A stretch of DNA of 64,000 nt, taken from Aminipila terrae. Lineage in GTDB: Bacteria; Bacillota; Clostridia; Peptostreptococcales; Anaerovoracaceae. The notes under the pieces are model-generated. The model saw nothing but the letters and a program-made list of their open reading frames with translations. It had not been told where the DNA came from and did not search any database. Below are positions 36,350 through 47,467 of the stretch, one piece after another. The stretch's first letter is position 1, and each line of letters begins with the position of its first letter. Position numbers and translations under genes: made by a program. The stretch spans positions 2,976,001-3,040,000 of the forward strand of contig NZ_CP047591.1 of assembly GCF_010120715.1 (NCBI RefSeq), read 5' to 3'.

Positions 36350-36487
36350 TTTCATTCTCCTTTTCAAATAATATTTATACAACGTAATGTAATTTTGAAA
36401 ACCATATGTTATAATTATTATAACAATTTCCGAAAATTATGCAACAAAAATTTAAATATTAAAAAATAAAATTTAAATGGTACAGTA

Positions 36488-36518
36488 AAAAAGATACTAC
36501 TTTATAGTAGTATCTTTT
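36488..36518 (-). terminator. Terminator overlapping the end of the PAS-GGDEF gene
   Basis: Stem AAAAAGATACTACT with AGTAGTATCTTTTTT; the 5' arm on the minus strand includes the last codons of the gene and the T-run lies beyond the stop. Confidence 0.75.
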
Positions 36519-38111
36519 TTGAATCTATATATTTCCAAATGGAATAACGACTTTTACCTAAATGTTTTGATTCATAAAGGGCTACATCTGCTCTTTTAAA
36601 TAAATCTTTAAATTCCAATGTTTCATTTTCATTGATGGCTATTCCAATGCTGACAGATGCATTTTGAAGTGAAGTGGTACCGCTTATCTTAGCTTTAAAC
36701 TGATTTATTATAGTCTGGGCATATTCTTCTATAATATTACGATCTGAAATATCCAGAAGTATAACCAGAAATTCATCCCCTCCTAAACGAAAGATATTAT
36801 TTCCTGGGAAAAGCTCTAAGAGAATACTTGAAAAGGCAATAAGAATTTGATCTCCTTCTGCGTGTCCATACTGGTCATTAATGGTTTTAAAATTATCAAA
36901 ATCTATAAGTATTAACGTGGTCTGATGTTGGAAGGTATGCTGTGTCAAAAAGTTGGCTAACCCACGCCGGTTATTTAATTTGGTAAGATAGTCTGTATTT
37001 GCAGCCTGTATCAGTTTGTTTTCATAGTTATCTTCAAAAGTAACGTCAATATGCAGAAAAAGGTAGCCTGAAACTTCACCGAATATATCAATTAATTTTT
37101 CTTTTTGTATCCGGAAGATTTTGTTGTCACCATGTAAGAATAGCCCTCTTTTTGTCTTATGAAGACTCCAGTTTTTTCCTCCAGCTATGGATCCATATTT
37201 CTGCTGGAAAGAAGATATAGTTTCTCCAATTAAATCAGATTTTTTAAGGGAAAATATATCTAAGTATCTGTTGTTGACATTGAGAATGTTACGGTTTTTA
37301 TCTGTAATAAGCATGGCAAAAGGCATATTCTGGATCAGAATATCCAGCTCCATCTGGATATTTTTTAAAGCAGTAACATCACGAGCTATACCAACCGTTC
37401 CAATGGCAGTACCTGAGTTATTCAAAATAGGTGATTTATACGTTTTAAACTGACGCATTTCATTTTTGCATTTCACTTTCTCGTCAAAAAGAAACGTTTT
37501 TTTCTCCCTTAAGACGATTTCATCTGTTTCCATGCATACATACTCGCCTTTTTCATATTCTTCAGGTTCGAGACCCCAGATATAATAATGCCCCCGGCCA
37601 GTTATGTCTTCTTTGGTTTTTCCCACTGTATCGCAAAAACTCTGGTTTACTTTTAAGTGAGAACCTCTGACATCTTTAAACCAGATTAAGTCAGGAACAC
37701 TGTCGATAAGGGTATCCAGATAATTCTGTGTCAGTTGAAAATCCTTAGTCAGCTTTAACTGCTTTTGCAAACGGGTGAAATTGAACCGGATTAAGCCGTC
37801 ACTCAGAGGCTTTGGCCATAACTCATAAATCAGGTTGTAATCCTTGCTGCCCAATGATGCTATATCCTGATTTTCTGTACACACTATAAGCAGGGCATTG
37901 CTTTTTTCAGTGAATATAATTGTTGTAAATATTTGGCTGGACAAGGAAGGTCAAGTATAATAATGTCACTGTCCTCAAAATCAGATTCTGATATTTCGTT
38001 ACGCTGGTGAAGAGCATGTTCAAACCGATTCAAAGGAGAAATATCATTTATTACATTAAATATTAAGTCATTATTACTATAAATAGTTATCTTTAAGGAA
38101 CACTTATACAT
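36502..38111 (-). CDS. Receiver-like-PAS-PAS-GGDEF diguanylate cyclase (frameshifted)
   Basis: Joined length 536 residues. The start at 38111 leads into a response-regulator-like domain (IIILDLP strand, WPKP lysine strand) that lacks the usual acidic pair. The frame breaks in an A6 run at 37902-37907; one extra A joins the parts. Two PAS domains follow (LIDSVPDLIWFKD, ILIQNMPFAMLITDK), then a GGDEF domain with IFRLGGDEFLVILL and the Asp in LIDFDNFKTIND. No RxxD inhibitory site precedes GGDEF. Synthesis of cyclic-di-GMP is expected. Cytoplasmic; sensed signal unknown. Confidence 0.85.
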
Positions 38112-38315
38112 AAAAATCAGCCCCTCACTTTTAAAGTGTATCTTGTTAATGGGTTAAATTTATTTGATGATTATTATACCATATTTTCCGAAATATTTGG
38201 ACAATAATTATACAGATTGAAGTAAATATTTCAATGTGATAGACTATAACAGCCAAATAATTACAAAAAAACAGGAATTTTTATGAATTTAGACAAAGCA
38301 ATGTAAGGAGAGCAC

Positions 38316-38780
38316 ATGACGATAGAAGAGATTTTTAAGCAGCATGATTTAGAAGAAAAGATAAAAAATACCATTGAAGGAGTCAGCAAAAAGCCGGGAC
38401 GTTTTAATGAAATGCTGGACATTCAGTTTGTAGAATATAATAGTCAGGAGAGAAGTGTAATATTTGAGCTTCCAGTGAATGAATGGGAACTGAATCCTGT
38501 TGATGTTCTTCATGGAGGCATTACCGCTGCCATGATGGACTTATCTTTAGGACTTTTTGCCAATACGATTGGCTGGTTGCTGGGGGGAGTTTTTTCTCCC
38601 ACAGTAAATCTGAACGTAAATTATTTACTGCCAGTTTCTTTGAAAGACAAGGTTCTGGTAAAAGCTCAGCTGGTATCTTCAGGTCGTTCGCTGCTTACCG
38701 TGAACGGGCAGGCTATGATAAAGGAAAGCGGACAGATAGTAGCTACAGCTTCCGGAACTTATAAAGTTATACGAAAATAA
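38316..38780 (+). CDS. PaaI-family hotdog thioesterase
   Basis: 154 residues. The hotdog-fold signature NPVDVLHGGITAAMMDLSLG carries the conserved HGG motif and Asp of PaaI-like acyl-CoA thioesterases. A ribosome site AAGGAGAG precedes the ATG. It stands alone between a divergent diguanylate cyclase gene and the YwlG-family gene; substrate unknown. Confidence 0.87.
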   Translation: MTIEEIFKQHDLEEKIKNTIEGVSKKPGRFNEMLDIQFVEYNSQERSVIFELPVNEWELNPVDVLHGGITAAMMDLSLGLFANTIGWLLGGVFSPTVNLNVNYLLPVSLKDKVLVKAQLVSSGRSLLTVNGQAMIKESGQIVATASGTYKVIRK

Positions 38781-38851
38781 GATTTTGTGATATACTAAGA
38801 ATATATAGATCTTTAAATGATAAAACTAATCATATATGGGAGGGATATAGT

Positions 38852-39397
38852 ATGTTAGAGCAGATTAAAAATGAAGCAAAGGCTGCGGCAGAACAGTTGT
38901 GTGAAGGTGCAAAACTGCACAAAGGGTCAATTGTAGTAGTGGGCTGTTCTTCAAGTGAAGTTGAAGGCTGCAAAATAGGAAGCAACTCAAATCCGGAAGT
39001 TGCAAAGGCTATTTTTAATGGTATATATGAGGTTTTAAATCCTAAGGGAATATATTTGGCGGCCCAGTGCTGTGAGCATTTAAACAGAGCGATTATCATT
39101 GAACGGGAAATTGCAAATGAGGATGCTATGGTAAATGTTATACCACAGCCAAAAGCCGGAGGGTCCTTTGCAACTGCTGCATATATGGGCTTTAAAGATC
39201 CTGTGGCTGTAGAAGAAATTAAAGCGGATGCAGGCTTGGATATAGGTGGTACTCTTATTGGTATGCATCTGAAAAAGGTTGCAGTACCTCTTCGGATAGA
39301 AACAAAACATATTGGAAATGCTATCGTTCTTGCAGCAAGGACCAGACGTAAGTTTGTGGGCGGACAAAGAGCAATATACGACGAAAATCTCATGTAG
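38852..39397 (+). CDS. YwlG/DUF436 family protein
   Basis: 181 residues of the TIGR01440/DUF436 family. Typical stretches are VVVGCSSSEVEG, AAQCCEHLNRA and GSFATAAYMGF, followed by the C-terminal RRKFVGGQRAIYDENL. The family is widespread in Firmicutes and has no established activity. The gene is followed by a terminator at 39414-39440. Confidence 0.9.
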   Translation: MLEQIKNEAKAAAEQLCEGAKLHKGSIVVVGCSSSEVEGCKIGSNSNPEVAKAIFNGIYEVLNPKGIYLAAQCCEHLNRAIIIEREIANEDAMVNVIPQPKAGGSFATAAYMGFKDPVAVEEIKADAGLDIGGTLIGMHLKKVAVPLRIETKHIGNAIVLAARTRRKFVGGQRAIYDENLM

Positions 39398-39413
39398 TTT
39401 TACAAAAAGATAG

Positions 39414-39440
39414 AAGGCAGTTTTATAGCTGCCTTTTTTT
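39414..39440 (+). terminator. Terminator of the YwlG-family gene
   Basis: Seven-bp stem AAGGCAG / CTGCCTT followed by a T7 run, 17 bp after the stop. Confidence 0.8.
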
Positions 39441-39562
39441 ATGATAAAAATTCTAACTGGTACTATTAAAAAGAATAAAACTGGTACTTTCGTACATGAC
39501 AATTACGCTGTATAATTGGGATAATTATTATCTTAGTTTAAAAATTCAGGAGGAGAAAATTT

Positions 39563-39973
39563 ATGGATACAAAGTATGTGATGATTATTCAGTGTGATAT
39601 TGCGAGACAGAGATGCAGTGGATTTGCCTGTACAAACGGGTTTTATAACCGAGATGATGTTTTTAAGGATTATGATGATCAGGTAAAATATATTGCTTTA
39701 ACCTGTGGGGGATGCTGTGGAGCAAGTCTGGCTTCTAAATTAGAGCATTTTTCAAACAAGCTGGCAAAAAAAACGGATGTAACAAAGAACGAAGTCGCCG
39801 TACATTTGTCTTCCTGCATGGTAACGGATAACTACCACCATGATCGATGTCCTCATGTAGATTACATTAAAGCATTAGTGGAAAAGAAAGGGTATAAAAG
39901 AATTGTAGAAGGTACATACATCAGTAAAGTATCAGAAAAGAAAAGAGAAAAAGGCGAGTATAAACGATATTAG
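39563..39973 (+). CDS. CGGC domain protein
   Basis: 136 residues, cysteine and histidine rich. TCGGCCGASLASKLEH contains the CGGC motif that names the family; other conserved cysteines lie in IQCDIARQRCSGFAC and LSSCMVTDN, with CPHVDYIKAL near the C-terminus. A metal-binding role is likely from the residue pattern; no activity is known. It is 11 bp upstream of the MocR gene and probably co-transcribed. Confidence 0.85.
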   Translation: MDTKYVMIIQCDIARQRCSGFACTNGFYNRDDVFKDYDDQVKYIALTCGGCCGASLASKLEHFSNKLAKKTDVTKNEVAVHLSSCMVTDNYHHDRCPHVDYIKALVEKKGYKRIVEGTYISKVSEKKREKGEYKRY

Positions 39974-39984
39974 GAAGTGTCAGA

Positions 39985-41400
39985 GTGATTGTAATTAAAA
40001 GTAATGTAAAAGAACCTATTTATTTACAGATCTATGATTATTTCAAATCACAGATAGTAAAGGGAGAACTTGTAGAAGGAAACAAAATTCCATCTACAAG
40101 AAATCTGGCGGAATCTCTGGGAATCAGCAGGAATACAGTAGAAGCCGCCTATCAGCAGCTCTGTGCGGAAGGTTTTTTAGCAGGGAAAGCCGGCAGTGGA
40201 TATGTAGTGCTGCCTTTTGATGTAAACATTTATAATGATGTGTCCCGCAAACGGATAATACCAGATAACAATCCAGAAAAAAAGACTAATGAAGGACACA
40301 AAGAGAACAGCATAAAATATCAATTTCAGTATGGAAAATTAAATATTAAGGATTTTCCAATGCAGGCATGGAAAAGGGCTGTAAATGAAGCTCTAAGTTC
40401 CTGTGATATTGAATGCCTTGGGGCATATAATGATAAATTTGGCGAAAAAGGGCTACGGGTGGAAATTATGAAATATCTGCTTTATTCACGTGGAGTCCGG
40501 TGTCAGCCTGAGCAGATTATCCTGACAGCCGGCACTCTGTCAGCTTTAAGCATCATTTGTCAGCTGTATATGAATCAATGCAATGAAATAGCTTTGGAAG
40601 AGCCTTGCTATAACAGTGCCAGAGAGGCATTTAAAAATCATGGAATGAAAACAATACCAATTCCCATTGAGGAAGATGGTATCAGTTTAACAGGCCTGGC
40701 AAACTGCAATGCAAAGCTGGTCTATACCACTCCTTCTCATCAATTCCCCACAGGTAAAGTCATGGGAATTAATAAGAGGGTTAATTTAATTAAATGGGCT
40801 GATGAAAATGATGCATATTTAATTGAAGATGACTATGATAGTGAGCTCAGGTATAACAGCAGACCCATACCCTCCATGCAGTCACTGGACCGTAAGGGAC
40901 ATGTGATTTATATTAATACTTTTTCCAAGGCATTTGCCCCCGGGCTTAGAATGAGTTTTATAGTTTTGCCAGACACTCTGCTTGAAAAATATAAAAGGAA
41001 TTTTTCAAGATACAATTGCCAGGTTTCATGGACGGAGCAGAAAGCCATGCAGTTTTTTATGCAGGAGGGAAACTGGAACAGACATTTAAGAAAAATCTGC
41101 ACAACGAACAAAAGAAAGCATGATATACTGATGAGTGCTCTTCATGAGTATATGAATGACCGGGTAATCATTCACGGGAACAATGCAGGATTGCACATTT
41201 TACTTGAGGTGAACAATGGCATGAATGAGCAGGAATTGATAAACAGAGCAGGAGAAACAGGAGTACAAGTATATCCGGTTTCTGTTTATTGGGAAAACCC
41301 AGAGCATTATAAGAATAATATGGTGTTAGTTGGTTATAGCAGTCTTACTGTGGAAGAAATTGAAGATGGAGTACGGCTTCTTCAGTCCGTCTGGTTTTGA
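39985..41400 (+). CDS. MocR-type GntR/aminotransferase transcriptional regulator
   Basis: 471 residues starting with GTG. The N-terminal GntR winged helix has EPIYLQIYDYFKSQIVKGEL and LAESLGISRNTVEAAYQQL; after a linker comes a class I aminotransferase domain with the PLP lysine in NTFSKAFAPGLRMSF and the Asp-Tyr pair in IEDDYDSE. Such regulators often control vitamin B6 or amino-acid genes. No pyridoxal synthesis gene is adjacent. It lies directly behind the CGGC-domain gene. Confidence 0.92.
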   Translation: MIVIKSNVKEPIYLQIYDYFKSQIVKGELVEGNKIPSTRNLAESLGISRNTVEAAYQQLCAEGFLAGKAGSGYVVLPFDVNIYNDVSRKRIIPDNNPEKKTNEGHKENSIKYQFQYGKLNIKDFPMQAWKRAVNEALSSCDIECLGAYNDKFGEKGLRVEIMKYLLYSRGVRCQPEQIILTAGTLSALSIICQLYMNQCNEIALEEPCYNSAREAFKNHGMKTIPIPIEEDGISLTGLANCNAKLVYTTPSHQFPTGKVMGINKRVNLIKWADENDAYLIEDDYDSELRYNSRPIPSMQSLDRKGHVIYINTFSKAFAPGLRMSFIVLPDTLLEKYKRNFSRYNCQVSWTEQKAMQFFMQEGNWNRHLRKICTTNKRKHDILMSALHEYMNDRVIIHGNNAGLHILLEVNNGMNEQELINRAGETGVQVYPVSVYWENPEHYKNNMVLVGYSSLTVEEIEDGVRLLQSVWF

Positions 41401-41430
41401 ACCTATATGAGTAAATATTATTGATAAAAT

Positions 41431-41470
41431 AAAAAGCTAATGGTGATTAAACACATTAGCTTTTTATTTT
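41431..41470. terminator. Bidirectional terminator between MocR and DUF1540 genes
   Basis: A 12-bp stem AAAAAGCTAATG / CATTAGCTTTTT between two convergent genes, with T- and A-rich flanks. Confidence 0.82.
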
Positions 41471-41478
41471 TAGTGTAA

Positions 41479-41796
41479 CTATCTGCCATGGTTTTGTTCA
41501 AAAGAAGAACATTCCGTCCCAGTATAACCGTAACTGATGCAAACAGAATCTGCAGAACACTTTTCATTCTGGTTATAGATACATCTTTGAGCATCACAAT
41601 CAATACTTAATGAATGGTTAGGAGAGTCATACTGGACCCCACTGATCATTTGATTTTGTGTCCTTTCTGCAAATGACTGGCATGCAGTGTCAGAACTGAC
41701 ATGAGCAGTTTCTCCGTTTACATGAATAGAAGGTCTGCAGCATTGCCCCTTGCTATTGTAAGAACATGGATTAACTTTACATTGTAGTGCAGGCAT
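41479..41796 (-). CDS. Tandem DUF1540 cysteine-rich protein
   Basis: 105 residues from the ATG at 41796, which follows AAAGGTGG. It contains two copies of the DUF1540 pattern: CKVNPCSYNSKGQCCRPSI ending in DTACQSF, and CDAQRCIYNQNEKCSADSVC ending in ECSSF, four cysteines each plus extras. DUF1540 proteins are common in clostridia and look like small metal-binding proteins; function unknown. Confidence 0.85.
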   Translation of the reverse strand: MPALQCKVNPCSYNSKGQCCRPSIHVNGETAHVSSDTACQSFAERTQNQMISGVQYDSPNHSLSIDCDAQRCIYNQNEKCSADSVCISYGYTGTECSSFEQNHGR

Positions 41797-42023
41797 AATC
41801 TTTACCACCTTTCTTTTTCTATTATTGTATTCAGGCTCGGCCAAACTATTCAGAAAAGCCATTAAATCCTTTTAAAAATTTCTTTGCTTTATTTTGGAAA
41901 AATGTAGTAAATTGGAGAATAATGTAATATAATTATAAATATTCAGAAAATTGGACGCTGCGGATGTTGTTTTTATAATCAAAGTACACATTATAATCAT
42001 AGAGGATAGTTGGAGATGAATTT

Positions 42024-44635
42024 ATGAATTGGATTAAAAAGAGCATTATAAGAATAATAGGCATAACAATTTTGTTATTTATATTTGTACTTTTTTTATT
42101 TACTTTAGTTTTTTAGATATACAGTTAAAAAGTTATTTTGAAGAACAAAGTAAAGCACAATTAGTTAAGGATTCCCAGAATATCTCGGATGAAATTGAGA
42201 TGTTTCTGCAAAAATACATTGTAATCGTTGATCAGGCTAAAAACAATCCCGACTTTATAAATATTGCAAAGACGGTAAAAGATCGAAATAAAAAGAGGGA
42301 AAATCCTTTATATAATCAGGTCACAAAAGAACTTAAAAATATATCAGATATGGATAAAAATATTGCGCTATCTTATATTGCCTTACCTGATACGGACGAT
42401 TTAATTACAAATGACTACAATTTTGACATAACATCAGATTATGACCTGACAAAGAGACAATGGTACATTGATACTCTTGAGGAAGGAAAAACAACCATAA
42501 CTGCTCCTTATCTGGATGTGGTTTCCGGAAAAATGGCCATAACCGTAGGAGCACCTATAGTAGATAAGGGAAAGGTTTTAGGAACTTTTGCCTTAGACAT
42601 TATGATAGAAGACATTGATGCAATGATGCGTGACTATAAAATAGGTAAGCACGGATATGCAGTACTCTTATATGATAATGGACATATTATTTATCATCCG
42701 GATATTGACACTGTAAATCCTTCAAAGAAAGTTTTTATACAGGATTATCTAGGACATGATTTGTCAAAAAAACTGCTTTCCGGAAAAAAAGGGATTACCA
42801 GTTATACATATCAGGGACAAAAAAAGTTTATTGCGTATGTACCAATTGCAAATACGAATCTGATAGTTTTAACTGTTATACCAAAATCCGAGGTATTTCT
42901 ACAGTTGAATAAATTTTTAAGTAGAAATTTATTTATCTTGATAGGTCTGGTCATTGCAGTAGGATTTATTTTAAATTTTTTTAAAAAATATATATCTTCT
43001 CCTGTGGTTAAGATATGTCGAGAAATCGACAATTACAGTCATCATAACAAATCCATAGCATTGCCACCTGAATATCTATTAAGAGAAGATGAAATAGGGA
43101 TTTTATCTAACGGTTTAACTTATATGATTGAGAAAATTTCAAATTATCTTTGTGAAATAGAATCAAAAAACCAAGAGCTATTAGATGCAAAGGAAGAAAT
43201 AAGTATAGAGAGATCATTATTTAAAACCACCATTCATTCTTTGGGAGATGGAGTGATTTCAACAGATGAATGCGGCAGGATTAGCATTATGAACAAAGTG
43301 GCTGAAGATCTTACAGGATGGACAGTGCAGGAGGCAAAAGGGCAGGATTTTAAAAAAGTATTTTACATAATAAATGAATTGTCCGGCGAACAGAGTGAAT
43401 GCCCCGTTACACGGGCACTTAAAGAGGGACATGTCATTCAACTGGCAGACCATACAATTTTAATTAAAAGAAATGGTGAAAAAATAGCCATTGAAGACAG
43501 TGCTGCTCCAATAATGGACGAAACCGGCAATATAACAGGAGCCGTTATTGTTTTCAGAGATTTTACAGAAAAAAAGCAAAAACAGGAACAAATTCTGTAT
43601 TTAAGTTATCATGATCACTTGACAGGGCTATATAATAGAAGATTCTTTGAGAAAGAGCTGTATCGCTTGGATCAGGAAAAAAATATGCCTTTCTCTATTG
43701 CCATGATTGATGTGAATGGCCTTAAATTAACCAACGATGCCTTTGGGCACTCGGTGGGAGATGAACTTTTAAAAAGAGTTGCCAAAGTTTTAACAGCAGA
43801 ATGCAATGAGGATAATATCATCGCCAGAATCGGTGGAGACGAGTTTATTATTCTGCTTCCACATACTTCTCATGAAGAGGCAGAAAAGCAGGTTAAACGA
43901 ATCTACAAAGCCACAGCAAAAGAAAGAGTTAAAGATATTGTTATTTCTATTTCTATTGGATTTGATACAAAATTGTGTATGGGGACCGGCATAGAAAATA
44001 CAATAATTAAGGCAGAAGAACAAATGTATATGAAAAAGATTACTGAAAGCCAGAGTATGCGCAATAAAACCATTCAGGCAATATTCAATACATTAAATGA
44101 AAAAAATGAAAGAGAAAGAATTCATTCAGAAAAAGTCAGTAAAATCAGCAGAGAAATCGGAGAGATAATGAACCTGGATGAAGATACTGTAAATGAGCTG
44201 GAAACATCAGGCTTAATGCATGATATCGGAAAAATAATCATTTCAGAAGATATTTTAAATAAACCGGGAAAACTTACGGAATCAGAATACCGGGAAATAA
44301 AAAGACACTCTGAATGTGGATATCAGATTTTAAGATCTGTAGATGCTTATTCCCCACTGGCAGAGAATGTGCTTTATCACCATGAACGATGGGATGGAAA
44401 AGGGTATCCAAGAGGTCTGAGAGGCAGGGATATCCCGTTACTGGCACGTATTATTACTATAGCTGACGCTTATGAAGCTATGACAGCCAAAAGGCCATAT
44501 AAGAAACCGCTTACAGTTGAAGCTGCGGTAAATGAATTGGTTAAAAATTCAGGGACACAGTTTGATCCACAGATTGTAGAGCTGTTTGTAAAAAAAATTT
44601 TGGGATACAGAGAACTATTTACTAAGAGAAAATAA
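42024..44635 (+). CDS. Cache-PAS-GGDEF-HD-GYP cyclic-di-GMP signalling protein (frameshifted)
   Basis: 870 residues when one T is added to the run at 42109-42114; as it stands the frame from the ATG at 42024 stops at 42116, inside the first membrane segment. Layout: membrane segment 1, extracellular Cache-like sensor (about 40-255), membrane segment 2 (FILIGLVIAVGFILNFF), a HAMP-like linker, PAS (SLGDGVISTDECGRISI), GGDEF (RIGGDEFIILL), and HD-GYP with LMHDIGKI and HHERWDGKGYP. Both synthesis and breakdown of cyclic-di-GMP are possible. A metabolite or amino acid is the likely extracellular ligand. Confidence 0.86.
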
Positions 44636-44661
44636 TTAATAATTATAATGAAATTTTTTAT

Positions 44662-44711
44662 AAATAATGTGAAATATCCATAAAAATGAATATTTCACAT
44701 TATTTTTTTAC
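44662..44711 (+). terminator. Terminator of the Cache-GGDEF-HD-GYP gene
   Basis: A perfect 16-bp AT-rich stem (44662-44677 with 44690-44705; arm AAATAATGTGAAATAT) running into T-rich sequence. Confidence 0.8.
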
Positions 44712-44832
44712 CAAAAGGTCTGTTAACATGCTTCAGAAAAAGAAAATATAGACCTTGAGATTATATAAAGCTTATAGTATGATGAAAAATAAATTGCAGA
44801 AATTAATTTTTACAGGAAGCTGGGGGATTTTT

Positions 44833-45621
44833 ATGAATAAAGAGGGCCAGTCCGTAATCTCCATTAAAGATTTAAAAATGAGTTTTGGGGATAAAGAGGT
44901 TTTGAGAGGGATTAATTTAGAGGTAGAAAGTGGACAGATTATTGGCTATATTGGGCCAAATGGAGCGGGAAAAAGTACTACCGTAAAAATCCTGTTAGGT
45001 ATGCTGGAAGGGTATCAGGGTCAGGTGAAGGTATTTGACAATGACATATCTTCAAAAAGTATTGAGTATAAGAAAAGAATCGGGTATGTTCCTGAAACTG
45101 CAGAGATGTATGACACGCTTACTGCCCAGGAATATCTCACTTTTATAGGAGAAATATACGGTTTGGATTATGAGGTGGTTAATAAGAAGGCAGAGAGATT
45201 GATGTCCCTGTTTGGTATTGGGGATGTGTATCATTCCAGAATTACTTCTTTTTCCAAAGGAATGAAGCAAAAAGTACTAATTATCGCAAGTCTGCTTCAT
45301 AACCCGGATATTTTGTTTTTTGATGAACCATTAAGTGGTCTGGATGCGAACAGTGTAATGATTTTTAAAGAAATCATTTCTGAACTGGCAGCTCAGGGAA
45401 AAACTATCTTTTATTCATCTCATATTATGGAAGTGGTAGAAAAAATCAGTCATCGGATTATTCTTATTAATGGAGGACAGATTGTAGCGGATGGTACATT
45501 TGGGGAACTACAGAAAAAAAGTAATGAAGGCTCCCTTGAAAATATATTTAATCAATTAACGGGATTTAATCAGTATAAGGAAATTGCGTCTGATTTTATA
45601 TCTGTATTAGAAGAGGGATAA
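44833..45621 (+). CDS. ABC transporter ATP-binding protein
   Basis: 262 residues from the ATG at 44833, which follows GGGGGA; an upstream in-frame ATG at 44755 has no ribosome site. Walker A YIGPNGAGKSTTVK, signature SFSKGMKQKV, Walker B ILFFDEPLSGLD and switch His in SSHIMEVVEK are all present, as in exporters of the CcmA/NatA type. It is 1 bp before the permease gene, so the two form one transporter. Confidence 0.93.
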   Translation: MNKEGQSVISIKDLKMSFGDKEVLRGINLEVESGQIIGYIGPNGAGKSTTVKILLGMLEGYQGQVKVFDNDISSKSIEYKKRIGYVPETAEMYDTLTAQEYLTFIGEIYGLDYEVVNKKAERLMSLFGIGDVYHSRITSFSKGMKQKVLIIASLLHNPDILFFDEPLSGLDANSVMIFKEIISELAAQGKTIFYSSHIMEVVEKISHRIILINGGQIVADGTFGELQKKSNEGSLENIFNQLTGFNQYKEIASDFISVLEEG

Positions 45622-45622
45622 T

Positions 45623-47286
45623 ATGAAAGAATTTACAGTTTTAAAACTTTTAGATAAAATACATTTGATTTTTAAGTCACTTGGAATTGATTATACAGTC
45701 ATGCGAAAAATTTTGCAGATTAAATTTGTTATGGATGAAAGGAGAACCCCTACTATATTAATGGATGGAAAAAACAGGGAGAATAAGAATTCTTTTAAAA
45801 CATCCCTGGGTATGTATATATTCATGGGGTTTTTATTGGACTATTTATGATTCCATCGTTTCCTATGTTCTTTAAAATGAATGTTGTTATTGGTATGATT
45901 ATGTTTCTTGTTATGACAACCATGATTTCAGATTTTTCTGCTGTTCTTCTTGATGTTAAAGAAAAAAATATACTGCTTCCAAGACCTGTAGATGGAAAAA
46001 CACTGAATGCTGCTAAACTAATTCATATTGTAGTATATCTTTTCTGTATAACCATAGCAATAGCGGGAGGCGCACTTATTGTAGGACTTATTCGGTATGG
46101 TATTTTATTTTTTCTTATGTTTTTAATTGAAATGGTCCTGATTTGCAGCTTTTTAATTTTAGTCACTTCCATTTTCTATTACGCAGTTATTTCAATATTT
46201 GACGGAGAAAAACTGAAAGACATTATTAATTATTTTCAGATAGCCTTAACGGTATTTATGACTTTAATGTATCAATTTACGGGACGGATATTTTCTTTTT
46301 CAAATATGAATATCAGCACTTCACTACATTTTTGGAATTTTTTATTACCTTCATCCTGGTTTGCAGCTCCATTTATGCTTATAACCAATAAGTTTGATAA
46401 AAATTATCTGGTTTTAAGTCTCATAGGCATTATTGTTCCTATTATAACCATTACTTTATATGTTAAAGTGGTTGCTACGCAATTTGAAAGTAACCTTCAG
46501 AAAATGAACAGTGCTGGCAGTTCTCAGTGTAAAAGTAGTAAGAAAGACAACTTTCAAAGAGTTCTTGCAAATGTTTTTTGCCATCATCCTCTTGAAAGAG
46601 TTTTTTTTAGATTTACACTCCAAATGCTGGATAATGAGCGGAAGTTGAAGTTAAGGATATATCCAAGTCTGGCTTTTGCAGTGATATTTCCCTTTATTTT
46701 CTTTTTTAATCTCTTTAGTGGAGAACAGTCATTTTCAGAGACACTTGCAGAGATTGCCAATGGAAAATACTATATTTATTTGTATTTATCTGTTGCATTT
46801 CTGGCATCATTATTTCCCATGATCAGTTTAAGCGAGAATTATAAAGGAGCCTGGATATATAAAGCCCTGCCAGTTGATGATCCTGTTATCGTTTTAAAAG
46901 GTGCATTTAAAGCATTTTTGCTTAAATATATAGTATCTGTCTTTTTACTTATAAGTTTAATATTTATGTTTGTGTTTGGGTTAAAAGTATTACCCGGACT
47001 GTTTTTAATCTTTTTAAATTTATTGATTGTCATGCTGGTACTTTTTCGTTTCTCTAAGAGAGAATTACCGTTTTATAAAGACTTTCAGTATGCACAGAAT
47101 GGAACCAATGTAAATAAAGTCTTATCTGCATTCGGTTTATGTGCATTATTGGCAGGAATCCATTATGTAGCATTAATTATATCTTTCGGATTGATGATAA
47201 ATATAGCTTTATCATCACTGTTTATTATTTTTCTGTGGCATCGCAGCTTTAGGTTTTCATGGGAAGACATGGAAAGAAACATATAA
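45623..47286 (+). CDS. ABC-2-like exporter permease (frameshifted)
   Basis: Partner of the ATPase gene immediately upstream. The first frame (start 45623) ends at 45850; one added base in the T5 run at 45830-45834 (or in the preceding G4) joins it to the long frame ending at 47286, giving 554 residues. About twelve hydrophobic segments lie in two halves separated by a hydrophilic region near the middle (SSKKDNFQRVLANVFCHHPL). The protein resembles large clostridial ABC exporter permeases of unknown substrate. Confidence 0.78.
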
Positions 47287-47312
47287 ACAGAATGAGAGCA
47301 ACTCCAATGTTG

Positions 47313-47340
47313 AAAGTACCATTTGATGGTACTTTTTCTA
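47313..47340 (+). terminator. Terminator of the ABC exporter operon
   Basis: Stem AAAGTACCAT / ATGGTACTTT with a three-base loop, then a T-rich tail, 27 bp after the permease stop. Confidence 0.8.
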
Positions 47341-47467
47341 TTTATAATTGATTGATTTGACTAATTTTGAAAAAACTAACTTTTGTTTGCTAAACTAATT
47401 TATTTTGTATCAATTTATAGAAAGAGAACATAACATAATCTAAAAGATTAAAAGTTGGAGGGTTTAA

